Assembly: GCF_031551385.1 (NCBI RefSeq)
Contig: NZ_JAVBNS010000164.1
Coordinates: 1 to 16,601, forward strand
Origin: Anaerosporobacter sp031551385
GTDB lineage: Bacteria > Bacillota > Clostridia > Lachnospirales > Lachnospiraceae
Length of the DNA: 16,601 nucleotides
Direction: 5' to 3'
The notes under the pieces are model-generated. The model saw only the letters and a list, made by a program, of their open reading frames with translations. It was not told the DNA's origin and did no database searches. Positions within the stretch are counted from its first letter, which is position 1, and every line of letters starts with the position of its first letter. This document shows positions 7,501-13,899 of this stretch, piece after piece. Made by a program: the position numbers and the translations under genes.

Positions 7501-7990
7501 GTTTTACTATAATATCGATGACCCGATTGTAGATAAGACAAGTGATGTGGAGACAGCAATACTGAAAGAACTTCGAATGAATGGTCTTGTTAATGGGGAT
7601 ATGCATGTGAGTAAATACTTAGATACTTCCTTCATGGATGCGGAAGGGGGAATCAATCCATCTATAAAATCAGATGTTGTGCCAATCGAGACGAACAAGG
7701 ATGGTTATCCAACGAAACGCTCTGCGACAGCTTCAAGCAAGCAGTTCAAAGAGATGTCTGAGTATGTAAATCATAAGATTGTTGAAATCGGAAGAGAAAT
7801 CTTAGAGGGACAGGCAGAGGTAAATCCATATAAATTAGGAGACCGTACTGCTTGTGATTATTGTGCTTTCCAAGGAATCTGTGGATTTGATGTAAAGTTG
7901 CCAGGAAATCGTTATCATCAATTGAAGAAATTAGAGAAGGAAGATGTATTTGCAGAGATGGAATGCATATTCGGAAAGGGGGAAGAATAG
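4529..7990 (+). CDS. addB: AddB, nuclease/iron-sulphur subunit of the AddAB helicase-nuclease
   Basis: With AddA it forms the RecBCD-equivalent of Firmicutes, which unwinds and trims broken DNA ends and loads RecA. It has 1153 residues, close to B. subtilis AddB. Walker A GSSGAGKS is at residues 8-15. The rest of the helicase-like region is degenerate, as is usual for AddB, whose inactive helicase fold scans for Chi. The C-terminal nuclease domain shows His813 (GNIFHKAID), Asp926 (GRIDRVD) and Asp945-Tyr-Lys947 (VIDYKSG). The four cysteines of the 4Fe-4S cluster are all present: Cys783 (KYAACAF) and C-x2-C-x5-C at 1109, 1112 and 1118, flanking the nuclease domain as in the B. subtilis enzyme. 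The ATG has AGGGGG 5 nt ahead. The stop abuts the addA start with no gap, pointing to coupled translation. Confidence 0.97.
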   Translation: MSLQLILGSSGAGKSHRLYEEIIKDSIKNPEINYLVVVPEQFTMQTQRDMVAAHPNHGIMNIDILSFMRLAYRVFDELGGQNKTVLEDTGKSMILRKVVENNREELNIFQSNVRKQGFISELKSMLSEIYQYSISSEQLEKTIEQVAKRPMLQNKLQDILTIYKGFSEYIQEKYITTEEILDVLYEKVENSKFVRDSVICFDGFTGFTPSQTKLLTKLIRLCKKVYVTVTIDEREQTVPDAEYQLFHLSKKTIASLKEIAVNEQVSIDKAIWVKGVGATKTPYRFLESPGLAALEKNLFRYPRIPYKQEVEDVSIHVANNPMQEVAFTIVQIKRLIREEGYRYKDIAVVSGDIGTYGRIIEKDYEQEGIPFFIDNKKGILANPAVRLIREVLEVIQRDFSYEAMFRYLRCEMVDISREEVDNLENYALAMGIRGFGLWNKEWDRSYKSRSKIDFIRLNEARKKAIVGLEELRAVVKNKESNVKEISTAICKFLIEKQVSEKLADYTTRFEDMGRLSLAKEYKQVYRMILDLFDKMVELLGDEMIPIDEYSKLLDTGFEEIKVGIIPPSIDQIVVGDIERTRLKDIKALFFLGVNDGLIPKSSDSGGLISDMEREILLQHEVELAPTKRQKTFTEQFYLYLNLTKPNKHLYVTYSKVGMDGKAKKVSYLISKLKQLFPNMPVQDCDNQKDNLAYILATRQGISYVIEQIRLFCEGGHSLENETTFKELYSWYCADEGRRNVLATILEGAFYEADENSLPKAVAQVLYGNELSGSVTRLEKYAACAFAHFVSYGLGLLERQEYRLAVPDIGNIFHKAIDIFSNKVKKSEYEWYSIPDEIREQFTTEAVEEAAVDYGNQVILSTKRNAYMLERVMRITKRTIWALCNQVRKGKFQPEAFELQFSFLDDLNTVNVELTEDARMQLQGRIDRVDIYEEPEKNRILVKVIDYKSGHSALDMGQIFYGLQLQLAVYLSASMELQQKKNPDSQIEPAGVFYYNIDDPIVDKTSDVETAILKELRMNGLVNGDMHVSKYLDTSFMDAEGGINPSIKSDVVPIETNKDGYPTKRSATASSKQFKEMSEYVNHKIVEIGREILEGQAEVNPYKLGDRTACDYCAFQGICGFDVKLPGNRYHQLKKLEKEDVFAEMECIFGKGEE

Positions 7991-10900
7991 ATGGCAGAAG
8001 TAACATGGACGAGTGACCAGCAGAAAGTAATTGATCTTAGAGAGCGAAATATCTTAGTTTCAGCTGCAGCAGGTTCTGGAAAAACAGCAGTACTTGTTGA
8101 GCGTATTATTAAGATGATTTCAGAAGGTGATAATCCTGTTGATGTGGATAAGCTATTAATCGTTACATTTACAAATGCGGCAGCGGCAGAGATGCGTGAG
8201 AGAATATTGCAGGCGATTGAGAAGAAACTTGACAGTATGCCTGATAACAAGCATCTTCAAAAGCAGATGATGCTGATTCATAGTGCACAGATTACAACGA
8301 TTCATAGTTTCTGTTTAAATGTGATTCGAAACCATTTTAATGCAATTGACTTAGATCCCTCCTTTCGTATTGCAGACGAAGCTGAACTTACCCTTCTTCG
8401 TGCCGATGTAATGGAAGAGTTACTTGAGGACTGCTATGAGAAAGCAGAGGAAGGGTTCACTACATTTGTAGAATGTTATGCAAGTGGAAAATCAGATATT
8501 GCACTTGAGGATTTAATTCTACAGTTGTATCGTTTCTCCATGAGTTATCCGTGGCCTATGGAGTGGTTGGAACTACAGAAAATCTCTTTTGATTTGAAAT
8601 CGGTGGATGATTTACAAGAAACGGATTGGATGAAGGGATTGCTGAATTATATTAAATCCATGACGAATGATTTGATGTGCCGTAATGAGCAAGCAATTGA
8701 GCTTGCATATGCTACAGGTGGTCCGTATATGTATGATGAGGCTTTACAAGAGGACAAGTTGTTAATTCGAGATTTGATAGGGGCGAAATCGTATCATGAA
8801 TATGCGGACATTTTAGAAAATCTAAAGTGGAAAGCATTGTCTCGTAAGAAGGACGAGGCGGTAGAAGCTACGAAGCGAGAGCAAGTAAAAGCAATTCGTG
8901 ATGAAGTGAAGAAAGCGGTTACAGATATTAAGAAGAATTATTTCTATCAGTCAGAAGAGGAAATGTTAGAAGATATACAGCATGTTGCACCTGTTATGAA
9001 TGTATTGATTGATTTGGCAATCGAATTTGCAGAACGTTTTGCAAAAGCAAAGGAAGAAAAGAATCTGGTTGATTTCAATGACTTAGAGCATTTTGCGCTT
9101 CGGATTTTAGTTAAGAGAGAAGAGGGGAATGCAAGCCCATCAAATGTTGCCGATGATTTAAGTGAGTATTATGAAGAAATTCTAATTGATGAATACCAAG
9201 ATAGTAACTTAGTACAGGAAACGATTTTGACAAGTATATCAAAAGAGAGAGTCGGGAGAAACAATCTGTTTATGGTTGGTGATGTAAAGCAGAGTATCTA
9301 CAAATTCCGTCTTGCTAGACCTGAGTTATTTATGGAGAAGTTTCACACGTATTCATCAGAGGAGAGTACAAAGCAAAGAATTGACCTTCATGCGAATTTT
9401 AGAAGCAGGGCAGTTGTTCTTGCATGTACAAACTATATATTTGAGCAGATTATGACAACTGGGTTAGGAGATATTGCGTATGATGACGATGCGGCACTAA
9501 ATCCAGGAGCAGTATTTGAGCCTTGCGAGGGTAAGGTTTCAACGACTACGGAAGTGCTACTTGTGACAGATGAAGAGTTTGATAAGAGAGAAGAACTTGA
9601 GCAGGAAATGGCTGGTAACCAAGAGGAAGAAGTAGAACTGACGAGGGAAAATCAAGCGGCAGATTCAAAAAAAGATTCAAGAAAAGAAAAAGCAGAGATT
9701 GATAAAGAGCAGGAAGAATATACAGTAAGAGAACTGGAAGCAAGGGCAATTGGTAACCGCATAAAGGAATTAATCCATCCAGAGACAGGGCTTAACGTGT
9801 GGAATAAAGAGAAGAAATGCTACGAGACAGCAAAGTATCGTGACATTGTTATTCTTCTAAGAACAATGAGTGGTTGGTCGCAGACATTTGCAGATACACT
9901 TATGTCGATGGGGATTCCAGCATTTTCGGATACGCAATCAGGATATTTCTCTACGATAGAGATTCGAACGATTCTAAACCTATTGCGTGTGATTGATAAC
10001 CCAAGACAAGATATTCCGTTAACGGCGGTATTACATTCAAAGATGGTAGGATTAACAACGACAGACTTAGCGATTATTCGTGGAGCTAAGGCTGATTGTG
10101 ATATGTATGATGCTACGAGGTATTATCTTGAGATGCATTGTGTGAAAGAAGAGCTAGTAAAAGAAGATTCGCAAGAAAAAGATTCCTCAAAAGAGAGCGT
10201 TGATAAAATAAATTCCATAGAAGAAACCTCTGAGATGGTAACAGAAGTTAGTGAAAATATCGTAAATAAACTTACATTATTTTTTCAGCGTTTAGAGAAG
10301 TATCGTGAATGTCTAGCTTATACATCAATTCATGAGTTAATCTGGTTAGTAATTCAAGATACTGGTTATTACGATTATGTATCAGCAATGCCAGCAGGTG
10401 ACCGTCGTAAAGCCAATATTGACATGCTAATTGAACGAGCTGTACAGTATGAAGCAACGAGTTACCATGGTTTGTTTCAGTTTATCCGTTATATCGAGAA
10501 ATTGCATAAGTATGATATTGACTTTGGAGAGGCAGTTACTGTCGGGGAGGGCGAGAATACAGTTCGTATTATGAGTATTCACAAAAGTAAAGGGCTTGAA
10601 TTCCCGATTGTATTTGTCGCAGGAATGAATAAAGCATTCAATAATCAGGATGCAAGAAGCAAGCTAGTTCTTCATCCGGACTTAGGAATCGGGCCAGACT
10701 ATGTAGACCCAACCCTTCGTATTAAATCACCAACACTGTTAAAGAAATTTATTCAGAAGAGAATCGTACTTGAGAATTTAGGAGAGGAACTTCGTGTTTT
10801 ATACGTTGCTCTTACTCGTGCAAAAGAAAAACTAATCCTTACAGGATATGTTCCATCAGTAGGTGATAAATTAAACAAATGGTCTGACACGAAAGATCAG

Positions 10901-12115
10901 AAGAATCGAGCATTGCTGTTTCAAAAGTTAGCAGGAGCAGGAAACTATCTGGACTGGATTATGCCATCTCTTGTAAGACATAAAGATTGTACAGACTTAC
11001 TACAGCAGTATGATATTCTACAGGGTGTGAATCTTGAACCGAATAATGAGCGTGATAAAGAGGCAAGTTTTGAGATAAAAATAATAGATGTTCTGCGAAC
11101 TGTGGAGGAAGAAGTAACAAGACAGATTGTAAATATGGATAAAAAGCAAAGTTTATTACAATGGGATGCCAATCAAGTATATGAAGAAGAGACTAGAGAA
11201 GCGATTCGGGAACAACTAAACTATGAATATCCATTTGCAAATGAAGTAAAGTTACATGCTAAGATTACGGTATCAGAGCTGAAAAGACTAGGACAGATGA
11301 TAGACGAAGAGGAAAGTTTGCAGTTGTATGAAGATGACAATGTAGTAAGATTTGTAGAGGACGATAAGTTGGAAACAAATGATACAATTGATACAAGACA
11401 AGATACAGGGGAACTATTAGAAGGACTACTAGAAGAACCAAAAGTCTTATCAGAAAAGCTAGAAGCTTTATTGAAAGAACTAGAAGTCTTACTAGAAAAA
11501 TCAGAAGAGTTATTAAGTGAGAAGGAAGCAGAGAAGTTAGAAGAAATTGATAGCGAGCTACTTCCGAATTTTATGTTAGAATCACTACCTGTACAGGGAG
11601 CAAGAAGAGGTACAATATATCATAAAGTACTAGAATGCATACCGATTCTTGAGCAACCAACTGTTTTGAAAATTCAGGAGGCAATTGTAGGCTTGGTAGA
11701 GAAAGCTATTCTTTCTGAAGTAGAGGCAGCAGTAGTTAATCCTTATCAGATTGTTTCATTTATGAAATCAGATATTGCAAAGCGTATGAAACAAGCTGGT
11801 GAGCAAGGAAAAATTCATCGAGAACAACAATTTGTATTCTCAGTAAAAGCAAATGAGATACGTCCAGACTTAATGAGTGAAGAACCAATTCTTGTACAAG
11901 GTATTATTGACTGTTTCTTTGAGGAAGAGGAAGAGATTATTATAATCGATTATAAGACAGATTATGTACCGAAAGAAGATGGAGAAGAGATTCTTCGTTC
12001 CAGATATAAAGTACAGCTAGATTACTATCAAAAAGCGATTGAACAAATTACAGGTAAGAAGGTACGTCAAAGGATTCTATATTCTTTTACACTCGGAAAA
12101 GAAGTTGAAGTGTAA
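7991..12115 (+). CDS. addA: AddA, helicase-nuclease subunit of AddAB
   Basis: UvrD-like superfamily 1 helicase with a C-terminal RecB-type nuclease; it powers end resection with AddB. Motifs: Walker A AAAGSGKT (25-32), Ia VTFTNAAAAEMRERI (58-72), Walker B LIDEYQDSN (398-406), III MVGDVKQSIYKFR (428-440), IV DLHANFRSR (465-473), V SIHKSKGLEFP (862-872), VI VLYVALTRAKEKL (936-948), and nuclease residues His1211 (GTIYHKVLE), Asp1307 (GIIDCFF) and Asp1320/Lys1322 (DYKTDYV). All are intact. At 1374 residues it is about 140 longer than B. subtilis AddA. The surplus lies in charged segments at about 530-580, 718-760 and 1105-1190. The last joins helicase to nuclease and contains a 14-residue repeat. 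The start directly follows the addB stop; AAGGGGG inside addB is its ribosome site. Confidence 0.97.
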   Translation: MAEVTWTSDQQKVIDLRERNILVSAAAGSGKTAVLVERIIKMISEGDNPVDVDKLLIVTFTNAAAAEMRERILQAIEKKLDSMPDNKHLQKQMMLIHSAQITTIHSFCLNVIRNHFNAIDLDPSFRIADEAELTLLRADVMEELLEDCYEKAEEGFTTFVECYASGKSDIALEDLILQLYRFSMSYPWPMEWLELQKISFDLKSVDDLQETDWMKGLLNYIKSMTNDLMCRNEQAIELAYATGGPYMYDEALQEDKLLIRDLIGAKSYHEYADILENLKWKALSRKKDEAVEATKREQVKAIRDEVKKAVTDIKKNYFYQSEEEMLEDIQHVAPVMNVLIDLAIEFAERFAKAKEEKNLVDFNDLEHFALRILVKREEGNASPSNVADDLSEYYEEILIDEYQDSNLVQETILTSISKERVGRNNLFMVGDVKQSIYKFRLARPELFMEKFHTYSSEESTKQRIDLHANFRSRAVVLACTNYIFEQIMTTGLGDIAYDDDAALNPGAVFEPCEGKVSTTTEVLLVTDEEFDKREELEQEMAGNQEEEVELTRENQAADSKKDSRKEKAEIDKEQEEYTVRELEARAIGNRIKELIHPETGLNVWNKEKKCYETAKYRDIVILLRTMSGWSQTFADTLMSMGIPAFSDTQSGYFSTIEIRTILNLLRVIDNPRQDIPLTAVLHSKMVGLTTTDLAIIRGAKADCDMYDATRYYLEMHCVKEELVKEDSQEKDSSKESVDKINSIEETSEMVTEVSENIVNKLTLFFQRLEKYRECLAYTSIHELIWLVIQDTGYYDYVSAMPAGDRRKANIDMLIERAVQYEATSYHGLFQFIRYIEKLHKYDIDFGEAVTVGEGENTVRIMSIHKSKGLEFPIVFVAGMNKAFNNQDARSKLVLHPDLGIGPDYVDPTLRIKSPTLLKKFIQKRIVLENLGEELRVLYVALTRAKEKLILTGYVPSVGDKLNKWSDTKDQKNRALLFQKLAGAGNYLDWIMPSLVRHKDCTDLLQQYDILQGVNLEPNNERDKEASFEIKIIDVLRTVEEEVTRQIVNMDKKQSLLQWDANQVYEEETREAIREQLNYEYPFANEVKLHAKITVSELKRLGQMIDEEESLQLYEDDNVVRFVEDDKLETNDTIDTRQDTGELLEGLLEEPKVLSEKLEALLKELEVLLEKSEELLSEKEAEKLEEIDSELLPNFMLESLPVQGARRGTIYHKVLECIPILEQPTVLKIQEAIVGLVEKAILSEVEAAVVNPYQIVSFMKSDIAKRMKQAGEQGKIHREQQFVFSVKANEIRPDLMSEEPILVQGIIDCFFEEEEEIIIIDYKTDYVPKEDGEEILRSRYKVQLDYYQKAIEQITGKKVRQRILYSFTLGKEVEV
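11424..11507 (+). repeat. Degenerate 42-nt tandem repeat inside addA
   Basis: Two adjacent 42-nt units (11424-11465 and 11466-11507) agree at 29 of 42 positions by direct comparison. They encode two 14-residue units, LLEEPKVLSEKLEA (1146-1159) and LLKELEVLLEKSEE (1160-1173), followed by a partial third LLSEKEA. Fourteen residues is two heptads, so the segment should form a helix or short coiled coil between the helicase and nuclease domains. Confidence 0.7.
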
Positions 12116-12213
12116 TGAATCTGATCTCTGCATAATTTATTCATCTGTGTCAATACTCTAGAAAAATATATGTATTAAAACATTTTGAATAGACATATAA
12201 AGGAGTAGAGAGT

Positions 12214-12435
12214 ATGACAAAGAAGAAAGAAAAACCAATTGATTTGAATAACATAAAACCAGAAGAGCAATTAAAGTATGAAATTGCAGAAGAATTAGGT
12301 TTGCTTCCAAAAGTGTTAGAGACAGGTTGGAAATCCTTATCGGCGAAGGAATCTGGGAGAATTGGTGGAATTATAACAAGAAAGAAAAGGCAGATGAAGG
12401 AAGAGGCACTGAAAGAGGAAGAGAATATGAGTTAG
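12214..12435 (+). CDS. Small acid-soluble spore protein, alpha/beta-type family (clostridial variant)
   Basis: Spore proteins of this family coat DNA in the dormant spore, protect it from UV and heat, and are degraded by the GPR protease at germination. The 73-residue protein shows the two family blocks: LKYEIAEELGL (about 20-30), which contains the segment equivalent to the GPR cleavage region, and GRIGGIITRKKRQMK (about 48-62), matching the conserved GG-x-IT-KR motif. Between them lies GWKSLSAKESG. The N-terminus is Lys-rich and the C-terminus alternates Glu and Lys. AAAGGAG (12199-12205) lies 8 nt before the ATG. It begins 98 nt after addA. A forespore (sigma-G) promoter would be expected; I could not find a convincing one, the best fragment being CATAATT at 12131. 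Presence of this gene indicates a spore former. Confidence 0.85.
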   Translation: MTKKKEKPIDLNNIKPEEQLKYEIAEELGLLPKVLETGWKSLSAKESGRIGGIITRKKRQMKEEALKEEENMS

Positions 12436-12535
12436 TGGAGTGATTTACTTACAGTTTGTAAGCAAATCGTATACTTTTATAGTACTATTAATTGTTGTAA
12501 CAAGTGTTAAGTCAGAAGTTGTAGAGATAAAGGAT

Positions 12536-12573
12536 AAGAAAGAATATTTTTTATTGAGTATTCTTTCTTTTTT
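12536..12573 (+). terminator. Terminator after the spore protein gene
   Basis: AAGAAAGAATA (12536-12546) and TATTCTTTCTT (12559-12569) form a perfect 11-bp stem followed by four T residues. A second small hairpin, CTTACA-GTT-TGTAAG (12448-12462), lies just after the stop codon without a T tract and may protect the 3' end. Confidence 0.7.
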
Positions 12574-12676
12574 ATTGTAAATAATTTTAAATCATTATAA
12601 CATTAGTTTAGGATATCCAAAATGAAATAAAGTCAGTCTGGCACATAGCCAAAAATAATGTAGGTAGGTTGATAAT

Positions 12677-13666
12677 ATGAATAAAGATGAATTACACAAT
12701 ATTATTTCAAATAGTCAAAGCAATATATGCCAGATTGTTGTATATAAAGATAGTGAAAAAGTATATAGTGATGAGTGGAATGATTACAAAGTAGATGACT
12801 GTACTCATGTTATGTCAGCAACAAAGAGTGTTGTTTCCCTATTAATTGGTATAGCATTAGATCAAGGTTTAATTAAAAGTTTGGATGACAAGGTACTGGA
12901 TTATTTTCCTGATTACACAGTTAAAAGAGGAGAAAGAACAATATATGATATCACTATTAAACATTTACTTACAATGAGAGCTCCCTATAAATGTAAAGGA
13001 GATCCCTGGTCTAAAGTATGTTCAAGTGATGACTGGACTAAAACATCATTAGATCTTTTAGGAGGAAGAAAAGGAATCACAAACGATTTTAATTATCAAA
13101 CAGTATGCCTGCATATATTAACTGGTATACTACATAAGGTAAGTAATATGACAACTGTTGATTATGCAAACAAGTATTTATTTGAGCCAATAGGTGTTAA
13201 AAAACATACTAATTATTATGCAGAAACGGCTGGAGATCATAAACATTTTACAATGTGCAAAGATCCAAAAGAAAATGTATGGTTTTGTGATCCAACGCAA
13301 ATAGGAACGCCAGGATATGGATTGTGCCTTAGTGCTACAGATATGGCGAAAATAGGCTTGTTATGCTTAAACAAAGGGAAATATAAGGATAAACAAATAG
13401 TTTCATCTAATTGGATAGATGAAATGACCCAACCTGTTTTAGTAGAAAGCGATAAATTTAGAAACATGATGTATGGGTATCTATGGTGGATTATTGACAA
13501 AGAGAAAAAGATATATGCCGCTATTGGTAATAGTGGAAATGTAATTTATGTTGATTCAACAAATAATATTGTAGTTGCGATTGCTTCTTATTTCAAACCA
13601 ACAGTATTTGATAGAGTAGACTTTATAGAGACAGTAATTAAACCATTCATATTAGAGAAGCTTTAG
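12677..13666 (+). CDS. Serine hydrolase, class C beta-lactamase fold (function unknown)
   Basis: A 329-residue member of the beta-lactamase/penicillin-binding-like family (PF00144 type). The nucleophile motif S-x-x-K is Ser47-Ala-Thr-Lys50 in VMSATKSVVSLLIGIALDQG, followed by the typical LDDKVLDYFPDY and TIKHLLTMRA. The Tyr motif is Tyr140-Gln-Thr (NDFNYQT) in place of Y-x-N, and the third motif, normally K/H-T/S-G, appears as Asn285-Ser-Gly (IGNSGNVIYVD). There is no signal peptide or membrane helix, so it should be cytoplasmic and is more likely an esterase or peptidase-like enzyme than a resistance enzyme. Ribosome site AGGTAGG is 8 nt before the ATG. It has more Lys, Asn and AT-rich codons than addAB and stands alone between two terminator or promoter regions, so acquisition by transfer is possible but unproven. 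Confidence 0.85.
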   Translation: MNKDELHNIISNSQSNICQIVVYKDSEKVYSDEWNDYKVDDCTHVMSATKSVVSLLIGIALDQGLIKSLDDKVLDYFPDYTVKRGERTIYDITIKHLLTMRAPYKCKGDPWSKVCSSDDWTKTSLDLLGGRKGITNDFNYQTVCLHILTGILHKVSNMTTVDYANKYLFEPIGVKKHTNYYAETAGDHKHFTMCKDPKENVWFCDPTQIGTPGYGLCLSATDMAKIGLLCLNKGKYKDKQIVSSNWIDEMTQPVLVESDKFRNMMYGYLWWIIDKEKKIYAAIGNSGNVIYVDSTNNIVVAIASYFKPTVFDRVDFIETVIKPFILEKL

Positions 13667-13786
13667 ACAAATTAGAATTTCAATTTACATTACTCGTAAT
13701 GGCGAGGGAGATGGTGTATATATGAATATTGATGCTTTCGAAAAGAGAGAGCAGATATTGTACGTAGTGGTAATTTATAATTTTTA
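13667..13786. other. Intergenic stretch with a possible gene remnant
   Basis: Spacer between the hydrolase and the next promoter. It holds a 22-codon frame from ATG 13722 to TGA 13790, preceded by GGGAG, reading MNIDAFEKREQILYVVV at its start. The first part resembles the beginning of a TetR-type regulator, but there is nothing behind it. No other structure was seen. Confidence 0.3.
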
Positions 13787-13815
13787 TTGAAAAAGAGCCC
13801 TTGCTGAGCTATACT
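13787..13815 (+). promoter_or_regulatory. Sigma-A promoter of the solute-binding lipoprotein gene
   Basis: TTGAAA (13787-13792) and TATACT (13810-13815) are separated by 17 nt. The predicted start is at about 13822, giving a leader of roughly 78 nt that begins with the inverted repeat at 13823. Confidence 0.7.
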
Positions 13816-13822
13816 AAAACCA

Positions 13823-13861
13823 TTAAGATTACAATAAATCGATTAAAAATTGTAATCTTAA
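13823..13861. promoter_or_regulatory. Inverted repeat at the predicted transcription start
   Basis: TTAAGATTACAAT (13823-13835) and ATTGTAATCTTAA (13849-13861) are perfect 13-bp arms around a 13-nt AT-rich loop containing ATCGAT. Its left edge coincides with the predicted +1. It could be an operator for a dimeric repressor or a 5' stem-loop that stabilises the mRNA. No T tract follows, so it is not a standard terminator. Confidence 0.6.
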
Positions 13862-13899
13862 ATGTAAAAAGGTAATATAAAGGTGGGGGAAAATTAAAG

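Noticed and set aside
7149..7559. 136-codon minus-strand frame within addB
   Set aside because: Lies wholly antisense to a well-supported gene and has no family character or ribosome site.
7918..8250. 110-codon minus-strand frame across the addB-addA junction
   Set aside because: Antisense shadow of two conserved genes; its serine/isoleucine-rich sequence mirrors the AddA Walker region.
12130..12157. Sigma-G promoter (GCATA ... CAATACT) for the spore protein
   Set aside because: Spacing is 16 nt, not about 18, and the -10 does not fit the consensus well.
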